Shown here in pieces: positions 1-5,118 of a DNA stretch of 5,385 nucleotides. Source of the DNA: Desulfatibacillaceae bacterium (GTDB taxonomy: Bacteria; Desulfobacterota; Desulfobacteria; Desulfobacterales; Desulfatibacillaceae); assembly GCA_030018745.1 (NCBI GenBank), contig JASEHB010000199.1, positions 1-5,385 on the forward strand, given 5' to 3'. The notes beneath the pieces were generated by a model that saw nothing but the letters and a program-made list of their open reading frames with translations, did not search any database and was not told the origin of the DNA. Both the position numbers and the translations under genes were made by a program. Each line of letters opens with the position of its first letter. Position 1 is the stretch's first letter.

Positions 1-100
1 CCAGGACTGTTCCCAGGGTGAACAGGGAGGTGCGGATAACAAACTTCTTCAAGGGCTTTTCCCTGGGCCGCCACTTGTGAACGCTGTTTTCAACTGTCAT
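1..100 (-). CDS. Unrecognised protein with probable N-terminal membrane segment (5' end only, cut by window edge)
   Basis: Only the first 33 codons are inside the window. Reading the minus strand from ATG at 100 gives MTVENSVHKWRPREKPLKKF followed by VIRTSLFTLGTVL, open to the edge. A good Shine-Dalgarno AAGGAG (forward 107-112) sits 6 nt before the ATG, which fixes the start. The protein begins with a basic stretch of about 18 residues (K9, R11, R13, K15, K18, K19) and then turns hydrophobic. This suggests an inner-membrane protein or signal anchor with its N-terminus in the cytoplasm. I do not recognise the family from so little sequence. It points the same way as the stress-protein gene but is separated from it by a strong terminator, so it should have its own promoter. 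A possible -10 hexamer GATAAT lies at forward 126-131, without a convincing -35. Confidence 0.7.
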   Translation of the reverse strand, partial: MTVENSVHKWRPREKPLKKFVIRTSLFTLGTVL

Positions 101-205
101 TGGCCGCTCCTTGTATGCAGGCCCTATTATCCGCAGGCAACTGCCAGCCTTTGGAACCGGCGGGCAGAAAAAAACATATCCGCCCCCAAAACCGGCCCAA
201 AGTTG

Positions 206-224
206 CGCTTATGAATTGTAAGCG
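206..224. repeat. Short perfect inverted repeat CGCTTA-N7-TAAGCG
   Basis: CGCTTA (206-211) is repeated inverted as TAAGCG (219-224) around a 7-nt centre. It lies about 105 nt upstream of the start codon of the left-edge gene and overlaps a TACAAT hexamer readable on the minus strand. It could be an operator, but six-base arms can arise by chance and no consensus is recognised. Confidence 0.25.
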
Positions 225-391
225 TGAGAGATTGCAAACAACTTGGCTTTGCTTTAAATACTAGAATTACCTTGGTCATTTTCATTCGTCAAGATTCATT
301 TTACTGCAAGTCAGTTTTTAAGGCTTCAGTCCCCTTTGCAGAAAATGGCTTCTGCGTGAGAATAAGGCGGCGAGCCTGTTTTGAGCCTTTG

Positions 392-430
392 AAAATAAAA
401 AAAGGGGGCAGGAAAAATTCCTGCCCCTTT
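392..430 (-). terminator. Rho-independent terminator of the universal stress protein gene
   Basis: On the minus strand the transcript forms a G+C-rich hairpin: GGGGCAGGAA pairs with TTCCTGCCCC (forward 418-427 and 405-414) around a 3-nt loop. Weaker flanking A-T and G-T pairs extend it. It is followed directly by TTTTTTTATTTTC (forward 403-391). Stem, tight loop and U-tract are all canonical. It begins about 44 nt after the stop codon at 472. The T-tract is on the minus side only, so it acts on transcription coming from the stress-protein gene. Confidence 0.92.
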
Positions 431-471
431 AGCTGAAAAGCAAATGAGAAAAGCAGCAATCTGTGCCACAT

Positions 472-1407
472 CTAGGCAACTATCCAGAGTGCATTTTCCT
501 TTGCAAGTTGAGAGAGCTTGCGGCTCACCCGGCCCATGAAAAACTCCTCCACCCGTGTAAGGCCCCGCCTGCCCGCAACAATGGTGCCGATGCGGTTTTG
601 CCGGGCATATTCCACAAGGGCCTGGGAGCGGGACGGCACGCCTTTTTCTATTTTGCCGGAAATGTTTTCCTTTGGCACGCCCGCCATGATAAGTCTGCGG
701 GCAGCCTCGGCTATGACAGAATCCATCTCGCCGTCCACCTCCACAAGCTCCTTGTTTGCCATGTCAACCCAGTCCTGCTCGGCCTCGGTGCGGAAAAGGC
801 TGGCCCCCCGGCGCACATGCATCAGCGTAACCTTTTTGCCCGGAGCCGCCATTGCGCCGATAAACTCCACAGCCCTCATGGCGTTTTCCGAATTATCCAC
901 CGCTGCAAGCAGATTATCAGTTTCGGGCCGCCCGCCCACAAGAATCATGGAAAGGTTTGAAAGCCGGTCAAGAATTTTTTCTGCAACGCTTCCAAGAACA
1001 ATATCCTTCAACTGGCTTGTGCCCGTGCGGCCTATGACCAGAACATCGTAGCCAAGCTGCGCCTCGTAAAGAATGTCCCTTGCAAGGCCTGCCCGCCGCT
1101 CCACAACCGATACGGCAATGTCTTGGGGGGCAAAACCCGCTTCCAGGGCCATTTCCCGGCCCCTGCCCATAAAGCGCTCAACGGTCCTTTTCATTTCCAT
1201 GGCCCAGGCATGAAAAGCCTTGACGCGGGCATCGGAACCTGGATAGCGCTCCAGGTCCCAGAAAACTTCGGGCACCGAGCTTTGGACATGAAACAGCACC
1301 AGGCGGGTGTTTTCCGGAGAAAATATGCCCGCTGCATAACGAACGCAGGCCATGGACTGATCAGAGCCATCTACAGCCACCAGGACTTTTCTTTTTGCCT
1401 TTTCCAT
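472..1407 (-). CDS. Tandem universal stress protein (two UspA domains)
   Basis: A 311-residue cytoplasmic protein made of two UspA-type alpha/beta nucleotide-binding domains, about twice the usual 140-160 residues of a single-domain Usp. Domain 1 covers about residues 5-158. It starts with KVLVAVDGS (Asp13 in the usual ATP-contact position) and ends with the motif G-x2-G-x9-G-S (G126, G129, G139, S140). Domain 2 covers about 166-311. It starts LLAAVDNS and has G279, G282 and G292, but Arg293 replaces the usual Ser/Thr of the phosphate loop. Family members bind ATP or dimerise and help survival under starvation, oxidative or energy stress; the client here is unknown. I chose the ATG at 1407 over an upstream start at 1488 for two reasons. 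AAAGGAG lies 6 nt before it, and the Usp fold begins right after it, while the 27 extra residues look non-coding. The gene appears monocistronic, ending at a terminator and starting from a distant promoter. Confidence 0.93.
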   Translation of the reverse strand: MEKAKRKVLVAVDGSDQSMACVRYAAGIFSPENTRLVLFHVQSSVPEVFWDLERYPGSDARVKAFHAWAMEMKRTVERFMGRGREMALEAGFAPQDIAVSVVERRAGLARDILYEAQLGYDVLVIGRTGTSQLKDIVLGSVAEKILDRLSNLSMILVGGRPETDNLLAAVDNSENAMRAVEFIGAMAAPGKKVTLMHVRRGASLFRTEAEQDWVDMANKELVEVDGEMDSVIAEAARRLIMAGVPKENISGKIEKGVPSRSQALVEYARQNRIGTIVAGRRGLTRVEEFFMGRVSRKLSQLAKENALWIVA

Positions 1408-1590
1408 GCTCTGCTCCTTTGCTTTATAAGGTTGCCGACAAGCCCCCGCCCATGCCCCAGCCGCATTTTCCGGCCCTGGCAGGCGCAAAGGGCTTTTTTA
1501 AAAAAACATCTCAAGGCCATAAACCTTGCTGATTGCCCTTGCAGATTTTTTAAAAGCACAAGCCATGCCAAAGGCCGTTTGTTTCCTTGA

Positions 1591-1613
1591 AAATATAACA
1601 CATTGTTATATTT
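1591..1613. promoter_or_regulatory. Perfect 10-bp palindrome, likely operator of the stress-protein promoter
   Basis: AAATATAACA (1591-1600) and TGTTATATTT (1604-1613) are exact inverted copies around the 3-nt centre CAT. The palindrome covers the -10 hexamer and most of the spacer of the proposed minus-strand promoter, so a bound dimeric regulator would block RNA polymerase. It does not match the binding sites I know for FNR, CRP, Rex or ModE, and the regulator is unknown. As RNA it would form only a weak A-U hairpin without a T-tract, so a DNA-level role is more likely. Confidence 0.5.
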
Positions 1614-1620
1614 ACTTCAA
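1592..1620 (-). promoter_or_regulatory. Putative sigma-70-type promoter of the universal stress protein gene
   Basis: On the minus strand TTGAAG (forward 1615-1620) is followed after exactly 17 nt by TATATT (forward 1592-1597). These match the consensus at 4 of 6 and 5 of 6 positions. Transcription would start near forward 1585, giving a leader of about 180 nt before the ATG at 1407. The coincidence with the palindrome at 1591-1613 supports a regulated promoter. A closer promoter to the gene cannot be excluded. Confidence 0.5.
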
Positions 1621-1664
1621 ATTGACGGTGAGCCAAAATGGGTCTGGCGTCCGGAGAATCGGGG

Positions 1665-1695
1665 CCTGCCAAAAACTGTCCGAGTTTTTTACAGG
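1665..1695. repeat. Inverted repeat with 7-bp core and 4-bp outer arms
   Basis: The core AAAAACT (1671-1677) pairs with AGTTTTT (1683-1689) around GTCCG. After a 2-nt internal mismatch on each side, CCTG (1665-1668) pairs with CAGG (1692-1695). The T-run is inside the stem and not after it, so this is not a classical terminator. It may be a miniature intergenic repeat or a transcript-end hairpin. Confidence 0.4.
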
Positions 1696-1754
1696 TTGTC
1701 AATGAGTATGCACCAGCAGGCGAAAAATAATGCCGCTATTTTGGACGGATTGAT

Positions 1755-1786
1755 ACGCTTATTTCTTGCTTTGGGTAAAAAAGCGT
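1755..1786. repeat. Imperfect inverted repeat just upstream of tRNA-Pro
   Basis: ACGCTTATTT (1755-1764) pairs with AAAAAAGCGT (1777-1786) with one A-A mismatch, around a 12-nt loop. It lies 23 nt before the tRNA, where the tRNA promoter would be expected. Its function is unknown and the A/T-rich inner half weakens the case. Confidence 0.3.
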
Positions 1787-1809
1787 GGTAGTCGCAATGC
1801 GTCTTGTGT

Positions 1810-1886
<77 letters not shown>

Positions 1887-1938
1887 GCCTTTTAAAAATG
1901 CCCGAAAATGCAACAAGCCCGAAAGCAGAAACATCAGA

Positions 1939-1973
1939 GGCCAAAATTCTTTTAATTACAGATAATTTTGGCC
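1939..1973. repeat. Perfect 10-bp inverted repeat downstream of tRNA-Pro
   Basis: GGCCAAAATT (1939-1948) and AATTTTGGCC (1964-1973) are exact inverted copies with a 15-nt loop. It starts 53 nt after the tRNA CCA end and could end or protect the tRNA transcript. However, the nearest T-run (1985-1989) is 12 nt past the stem, so it does not meet the intrinsic terminator pattern. Confidence 0.45.
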
Positions 1974-2061
1974 CGGTTAAGGAGTTTTTGGGAGGTTTTG
2001 CGTTCAGAAAGTTGTTGAAAGGGCATTTGGGATATGTTAGGGCCTGTCAATTCAGTTTTTC

Positions 2062-2088
2062 GGGGCGCAGGTTGAAAAGTTGCGCCCC
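2062..2088. repeat. Perfect 8-bp G+C-rich inverted repeat
   Basis: GGGGCGCA (2062-2069) pairs with TGCGCCCC (2081-2088) around an 11-nt loop. The stem would be very stable as RNA. No T-tract follows on either strand, so it is not an intrinsic terminator. Its role is unknown. Confidence 0.45.
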
Positions 2089-2101
2089 TGGCGAAATTAA
2101 T

Positions 2102-2131
2102 CAGGGCCAAAAGCCAACGCATTTTGCCCTG
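2102..2131. repeat. Inverted repeat with one bulged base
   Basis: CAGGGCCAAAA (2102-2112) pairs with TTTTGCCCTG (2122-2131) apart from one bulged C, around a 9-nt loop. It lies 13 nt after the preceding G+C-rich hairpin, so the two form a closely spaced pair. Its function is unknown. Confidence 0.4.
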
Positions 2132-2208
2132 GCAGGTTGCAGACAACAAAGAGAGTCGGCTGCAAAATCCCCTGTGAGGCTGTAACGGCGGCAGGGCGTT
2201 GCTCATTA

Positions 2209-2252
2209 CCAGCCTTGAAATTTTAAGGGCTGGCAATAAAAAGCATTGCCAG
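2209..2252. repeat. Two overlapping, mutually exclusive inverted repeats at the operon promoter
   Basis: CCAGCCTT (2209-2216) can pair with AAGGGCTGG (2225-2233) with one bulged G. CTGGCAAT (2230-2237) can pair perfectly with ATTGCCAG (2245-2252) around a 7-nt loop. Both use 2230-2233, so only one can form at a time. The first covers the proposed -35 and the second the proposed -10. They may therefore be operator sites in DNA, or, if transcription starts further upstream, alternative leader-RNA folds. Confidence 0.4.
2215..2242 (+). promoter_or_regulatory. Putative sigma-70-type promoter of the cytochrome-rnf operon
   Basis: TTGAAA (2215-2220, 5 of 6 to consensus) is followed after 16 nt by TAAAAA (2237-2242, 4 of 6). 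Transcription would start near 2249, leaving a leader of about 42 nt before the ATG at 2291. It is the best-spaced pair I found upstream of the operon. The -10 is weak, and inverted repeats overlap both hexamers. Confidence 0.35.
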
Positions 2253-2290
2253 GCTGGGGACAATGCAGGCGCCTCAAGAGGAAACTTTTC

Positions 2291-2809
2291 ATGGATGCAA
2301 ACAAGCAAAGATCAATAGCCTTGACGCTGACCGCTGTTTTCCTGCTTGTGGGAGTGGTCGGTTATGCGGCATTTCCGGTGCCCAAACCCGAAACGCCCGT
2401 TCGCCTCATGCTTCTTTCCGAAGCGGCCGGCAATGTGTTCTTTAACCACAAGGAGCACTCCGACCCCTCTGCATACGGGCTTTCCTGTCAGGACTGCCAC
2501 CACATAGGGGACATGGACACCTCATCAGCATTGAGCTGCGGAGACTGCCATGATCCTGACTATTACAGCGAGGAGGATTTTGACCCCTCCCTGCACAGGC
2601 TGCATTACGAAGACATTGCCATGACCTGCACGGAATGCCACTTTGAAACCCTGCCAAAAGACAGGGTTGTCTGGGACTGCGGCACATGCCACACAGGGCA
2701 GGAAGACGGCTATGCAAGCAAGCGGGATGAGGCCTTCCACCAGCAGTGCATGGGATGCCATGAAGATATGGGAGGCCCTGTTGACTGTTCCATGTGCCAT
2801 GTCATGTAG
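2291..2809 (+). CDS. Membrane-anchored or exported hexahaem cytochrome c (cytochrome c3 type) of the Rnf operon
   Basis: A 172-residue protein with a short basic N-terminus (K5, R7), a hydrophobic stretch at about residues 9-27 and then a soluble haem domain. This is a signal peptide, perhaps cleaved after GYAA, or an uncleaved anchor, so the haems sit outside the cytoplasmic membrane. Six CxxCH motifs are seen with Cys at 66, 83, 113, 130, 153 and 166; the last ends two residues before the C-terminus. Six further histidines (53, 56, 71, 102, 105, 150) are present, exactly enough for bis-histidine ligation of all six haems. The sequence FNHKEH before the first motif, then CxxCHH, resembles cytochrome c3. 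ATG 2291 is chosen because AGAGGA at 2277-2282 lies 8 nt upstream; an earlier TTG (2246) would add residues before the signal sequence and has no support. It is first in the operon, 72 nt before rnfC. It probably exchanges electrons between Rnf and periplasmic cytochromes or the quinone pool (inference). The partner is not shown by sequence. Confidence 0.93.
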   Translation: MDANKQRSIALTLTAVFLLVGVVGYAAFPVPKPETPVRLMLLSEAAGNVFFNHKEHSDPSAYGLSCQDCHHIGDMDTSSALSCGDCHDPDYYSEEDFDPSLHRLHYEDIAMTCTECHFETLPKDRVVWDCGTCHTGQEDGYASKRDEAFHQQCMGCHEDMGGPVDCSMCHVM

Positions 2810-2841
2810 GGTTTTGTGCCTACTTTGACAGGCCAGAATAA

Positions 2842-2860
2842 TGCCGCCTTGAAAGCGGCA
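2842..2860 (+). repeat. Small hairpin between the cytochrome gene and rnfC
   Basis: TGCCGC (2842-2847) and GCGGCA (2855-2860) form a perfect 6-bp stem with a 7-nt loop, 32 nt after the cytochrome stop. No T-run follows, so it should not end transcription. It could protect the cytochrome message from 3' decay or adjust expression of rnfC relative to the cytochrome (inference). Confidence 0.4.
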
Positions 2861-2881
2861 AAGACATAAAAGGATTTTCCG

Positions 2882-4144
2882 ATGATACGCAGAGCTTTTA
2901 TCGGACTGGGAAGACCCAAGCTGCCCTACAGTCCGGTTGCCGACAAAGGCGCCGGGTCCGTCTTGCAGGTTCCGCAGCCTGCCAGGGCCATCTTTTTTGT
3001 GGATCAGCCCTACAAGGACCGTGCTGGGCTGGCCATCAAGGAAGGGGACGAGGTTAAGCGCGGCGAGCCGATTGCCCCCTTTGCCGACTCCAAATCTTAT
3101 GCCCTGTCATCCGTGTCGGGGGTCATAAGCTCCATTGAGCCTTACACCGGCGCAAGGGGCCAGAAGATGACCGCCGTAACGGTGGAGGCAAAGGGCGATG
3201 CCTGGGGGCCAGGCCCCGGAAGCACGCCCACCCTGGAAGCCGGGTTGAAATACCTGGAAAACTGTGCGGGCGGCCTTTCTCTTGCCCGTGTGGCTGACGG
3301 CAAAATCAACTCCCTTCTGGTCATGGGCGTTGAAAAGGATCTGCTTTCCACAGCAGTCGGCCAGGTGGTTTCCGAAAAGGCCTCCTCCATAAAAAAGGGT
3401 GTTGACGCCCTTAAAAAGATGACCGGCGCGCAAAAGGCCTTTATCGTGGTTCCTCCGGGCCTTGCAAAAATCGCGGAGGGATGCGGCTGTGAGGTCAAGG
3501 TGTTAAACGCCCCCTACCCTGCGGGCATTGACAGGCTTGTGCTTGCCTCGCTCTTTTCCGTAACCGTGCCTGCGGGCAAGTCCCCGGAAGATGTGGGTTT
3601 TCTGGTTGTTCCAGCAGAATCAGCCGCAGCTGTGGGCGAGGCCTTTTCAACAGGCAGGGTGCCTGACGAAAAAGTGGTGACACTGATCGGCAAGGATGCT
3701 TCGGCCAAGCCCCTCAATTTCCGGGTCCGCATAGGAACCCCGGTGGCTGATGTGCTCAAGCTTGGCAATGTGACTGTCAACAATTCGGACAGGGTCATCC
3801 TGGGCGGCCCCATGCGGGGCAAGGCTGTTTACTCCCTTAAAATGCCCATTGAGCCGGACACGGACGCAATCCTGGTTCAGGCCGCCGATGACCTTCCCGA
3901 AATCGCTGACAACTCCTGCATAAACTGCGGAGAATGCGTGCGCGCCTGCCCTGCCAGAATTCAGGTGAATATGCTGGCGCGCTTTCTGGAAAACGCCCAT
4001 TACGAGGAAGCGGCAGCTCGCTACGACCTTTTAAGCTGCGTTGAATGCGGCCTTTGCAGCTTTGTCTGCACTGCCAAAATTCCCATCTTCCAGTACATAA
4101 CGCTTGGCAAGCACGAACTGGCGCGCTTGGGCGCGGAGGCGTAA
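2882..4144 (+). CDS. rnfC: Rnf complex subunit C (divergent, lacks classical NADH/FMN motifs)
   Basis: A 420-residue soluble subunit expected on the cytoplasmic face of the ion-translocating ferredoxin oxidoreductase Rnf. An N-terminal biotinyl/lipoyl-like sandwich is seen at about residues 48-86 (KEGDEVKRGEPI, then SVSGVISSIEP). A Rossmann-like middle region runs to about 275 and includes YPAGIDRL at 212-219, like the conserved YPxG segment. An SLBB-like part lies at about 279-330. Two ferredoxin-type 4Fe-4S motifs follow: CINCGECVRACP (C346, C349, C352, C356) and CVECGLCSFVC (C386, C389, C392, C396). The second is followed by Thr where Pro is common. Classical RnfC has a GGxxFPT loop followed by NGAECEPY. 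Here the matching stretch (about 128-154) reads CAGGLSLARVADG and then LLVMGVEKDLL, so both signatures are missing. The usual N-terminal GGxHPP is also absent. The length is close to short RnfC proteins. AAGGA at 2870-2874, 7 nt before ATG 2882, supports the start. The family call is firm; the electron partner is uncertain. Confidence 0.92.
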   Translation: MIRRAFIGLGRPKLPYSPVADKGAGSVLQVPQPARAIFFVDQPYKDRAGLAIKEGDEVKRGEPIAPFADSKSYALSSVSGVISSIEPYTGARGQKMTAVTVEAKGDAWGPGPGSTPTLEAGLKYLENCAGGLSLARVADGKINSLLVMGVEKDLLSTAVGQVVSEKASSIKKGVDALKKMTGAQKAFIVVPPGLAKIAEGCGCEVKVLNAPYPAGIDRLVLASLFSVTVPAGKSPEDVGFLVVPAESAAAVGEAFSTGRVPDEKVVTLIGKDASAKPLNFRVRIGTPVADVLKLGNVTVNNSDRVILGGPMRGKAVYSLKMPIEPDTDAILVQAADDLPEIADNSCINCGECVRACPARIQVNMLARFLENAHYEEAAARYDLLSCVECGLCSFVCTAKIPIFQYITLGKHELARLGAEA

Positions 4145-4149
4145 GAAAA

Positions 4150-5118
4150 ATGAATGGCGAAAAGAAACTTGTGGTTTCCCATGCTCCCTTCTGGCACGAC
4201 GGCCGGAGCATAGCAGCCAGAAATTACAACACCATGCTTGCAGCCCTGCCTGCCGCCCTGATGGGGCTTTGGATTTTCGGAGGGCATGCCCTTGGTGTTC
4301 TGTCTCTTTGCATAGGCACTGCAATGGCCTGGGAGCTTCTGCTTAACAAAATAATGAAGCGGCCTGTCTCCATTGGCAATGGCAGCGCAGCCCTCACGGG
4401 TATGCTTCTGGGCATGGTGCTGCCTGCAAGCGCACCTGTCTGGATGGTCATAGTGGCCACCTTTGTTGCGGTGGTGCTGGGCATGGTCATCTACGGCGGC
4501 TTGGGGGGCAACCCTTTCAGCCCTGTCATTCTGGCTCTGGCCGTGCTGGGCGTTTCCTGGCCGCTTTATTTCAACTACAATTACATGCTCCAGACCTATG
4601 ACACGGGCTTTGCAATGGCATACCCCCTGGCCCAGTTGAAGGCTTTCGGGCCTGGCGCGGTGACGCAATTCTCCGTGGCGGATTTTCTCATGGGCAAGCA
4701 GTCCGGCGGCATAGGCGCAACCTTTGGTCTGGGCCTTATCGCAGGCGGGCTTTATCTCATTGTCCGGGGCTTTATCCGCTGGGAAATATCCTTTTCCTTT
4801 CTTGCTGGTGTGCTGGTAACGGCCTGGCTTTTCAACGCATCCGACTCATCTGCCTATGCAGGCCCGGCAATACACCTTTTGAGCGGATACACGCTCATCG
4901 GCGCATTCTTCCTGGCCACAGATGACTCTTCCAGTCCGGTCAACTTCATTCCCATGCTCATATACGGAGCCGGAGCAGGCATTCTCACTGTGCTCATCCG
5001 CAATATAGGCATGTATGTGGATGGCGTTGTCCTTGCCATTCTGCTCATGAATGTGGCCAATCCGCTCATTGACGCAATCCGCCCCAAGGCCTTGGGAAAG
5101 GTGGTGAACAATGCGTGA
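4150..5118 (+). CDS. rnfD: Rnf complex membrane subunit D
   Basis: A 322-residue polytopic inner-membrane protein of the NqrB/RnfD family. Hydrophobic segments are visible at about residues 27-43, 46-64, 79-92, 96-116, 123-141, 190-206, 213-228, 244-256, 267-283 and 291-309. Conserved family features include RNYNTMLAALPAA near the start, GGLGGNPFSPV at 116-125, GGIGATFGLGLIAGG at 186-200 (family GSIGETSxLAL) and ATDDSSSPVN at 256-265 (family ATDPxTSPxx). The loop that normally holds the covalent FMN, consensus DGxSxATPL, reads TGFAMAYPL (152-160), so Tyr158 stands at the flavin-accepting Thr. Thr191 in GIGAT is a possible substitute site. The start at 4150 is chosen for GGAGG at 4135-4139, 10 nt upstream and inside the end of rnfC. 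An open frame continuing further upstream overlaps the second Fe-S motif of rnfC and is not coding. It lies 5 nt after rnfC and overlaps rnfG by 8 nt, indicating translational coupling. Confidence 0.94.
   Translation: MNGEKKLVVSHAPFWHDGRSIAARNYNTMLAALPAALMGLWIFGGHALGVLSLCIGTAMAWELLLNKIMKRPVSIGNGSAALTGMLLGMVLPASAPVWMVIVATFVAVVLGMVIYGGLGGNPFSPVILALAVLGVSWPLYFNYNYMLQTYDTGFAMAYPLAQLKAFGPGAVTQFSVADFLMGKQSGGIGATFGLGLIAGGLYLIVRGFIRWEISFSFLAGVLVTAWLFNASDSSAYAGPAIHLLSGYTLIGAFFLATDDSSSPVNFIPMLIYGAGAGILTVLIRNIGMYVDGVVLAILLMNVANPLIDAIRPKALGKVVNNA

Larger units (their letters stand above)
101..471. other. Intergenic region between two minus-strand genes; no coding sequence seen
   Basis: No reading frame here has both a ribosome binding site and a plausible protein. 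The right part (392-430) is the terminator of the stress-protein gene. The left part should contain the promoter of the gene at 1-100. Candidate elements on the minus strand are GATAAT at 126-131 (its -35 region is poor) and TACAAT at about 214-219, which overlaps a short inverted repeat. The section 230-390 is relatively A+T-rich and I see nothing else identifiable in it. Confidence 0.6.
1408..1809. other. Leader of the stress-protein gene plus intergenic DNA upstream of tRNA-Pro
   Basis: From 1408 to about 1585 this is probably the untranslated leader (about 180 nt) of the minus-strand stress gene. It contains an A/T-tract block at 1494-1506 and a weak 5-bp hairpin at 1512-1528. Positions 1591-1620 hold the promoter and palindrome. 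Positions 1621-1809 contain two inverted repeats (1665-1695 and 1755-1786). A promoter for the tRNA must lie here, but no good pair of hexamers could be picked. No convincing protein gene was found on either strand. Confidence 0.6.
1887..2290. other. Intergenic region between tRNA-Pro and the Rnf operon, rich in inverted repeats
   Basis: About 400 nt without a convincing gene. It contains inverted repeats at 1939-1973, 2062-2088, 2102-2131 and 2209-2252, annotated separately, and the probable promoter of the operon near 2215-2242. An open frame at 1898-2185 has no ribosome binding site, runs through several of these hairpins and encodes no recognisable protein. Confidence 0.6.

Noticed and set aside
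224..436. Plus-strand open frame of 70 codons
   Set aside because: Its start (GTG) has no ribosome binding site and its end lies inside the terminator hairpin of the neighbouring gene.
1408..1488. Longer N-terminus for the universal stress protein (start at 1488)
   Set aside because: The 27 added residues do not resemble any Usp extension, and the strong Shine-Dalgarno site is immediately before the ATG at 1407.
1741..1809. Promoter of tRNA-Pro
   Set aside because: TTGATA (1750) and TTGCTT (1766) were considered as -35, but neither has a good -10 at proper spacing, so no promoter is annotated.
1898..2185. Plus-strand open frame of 95 codons after the tRNA
   Set aside because: No Shine-Dalgarno site before the ATG, no recognisable domain, and the frame runs through three inverted repeats.
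2246..2290. TTG start 15 codons upstream for the cytochrome
   Set aside because: It lies inside an inverted repeat and would place an odd extension before a normal signal sequence. ATG 2291 has a good ribosome binding site.
2100..2290. Sigma-54 promoter upstream of the operon
   Set aside because: TGGC-like sequences occur (for example 2231-2234), but none has GC exactly 10 nt after GG as required.
2825..2853. Internal promoter before rnfC from a perfect TTGACA at 2825-2830
   Set aside because: No acceptable -10 hexamer occurs 16-18 nt downstream; the AATAAT at 2837-2842 is only 6 nt away.
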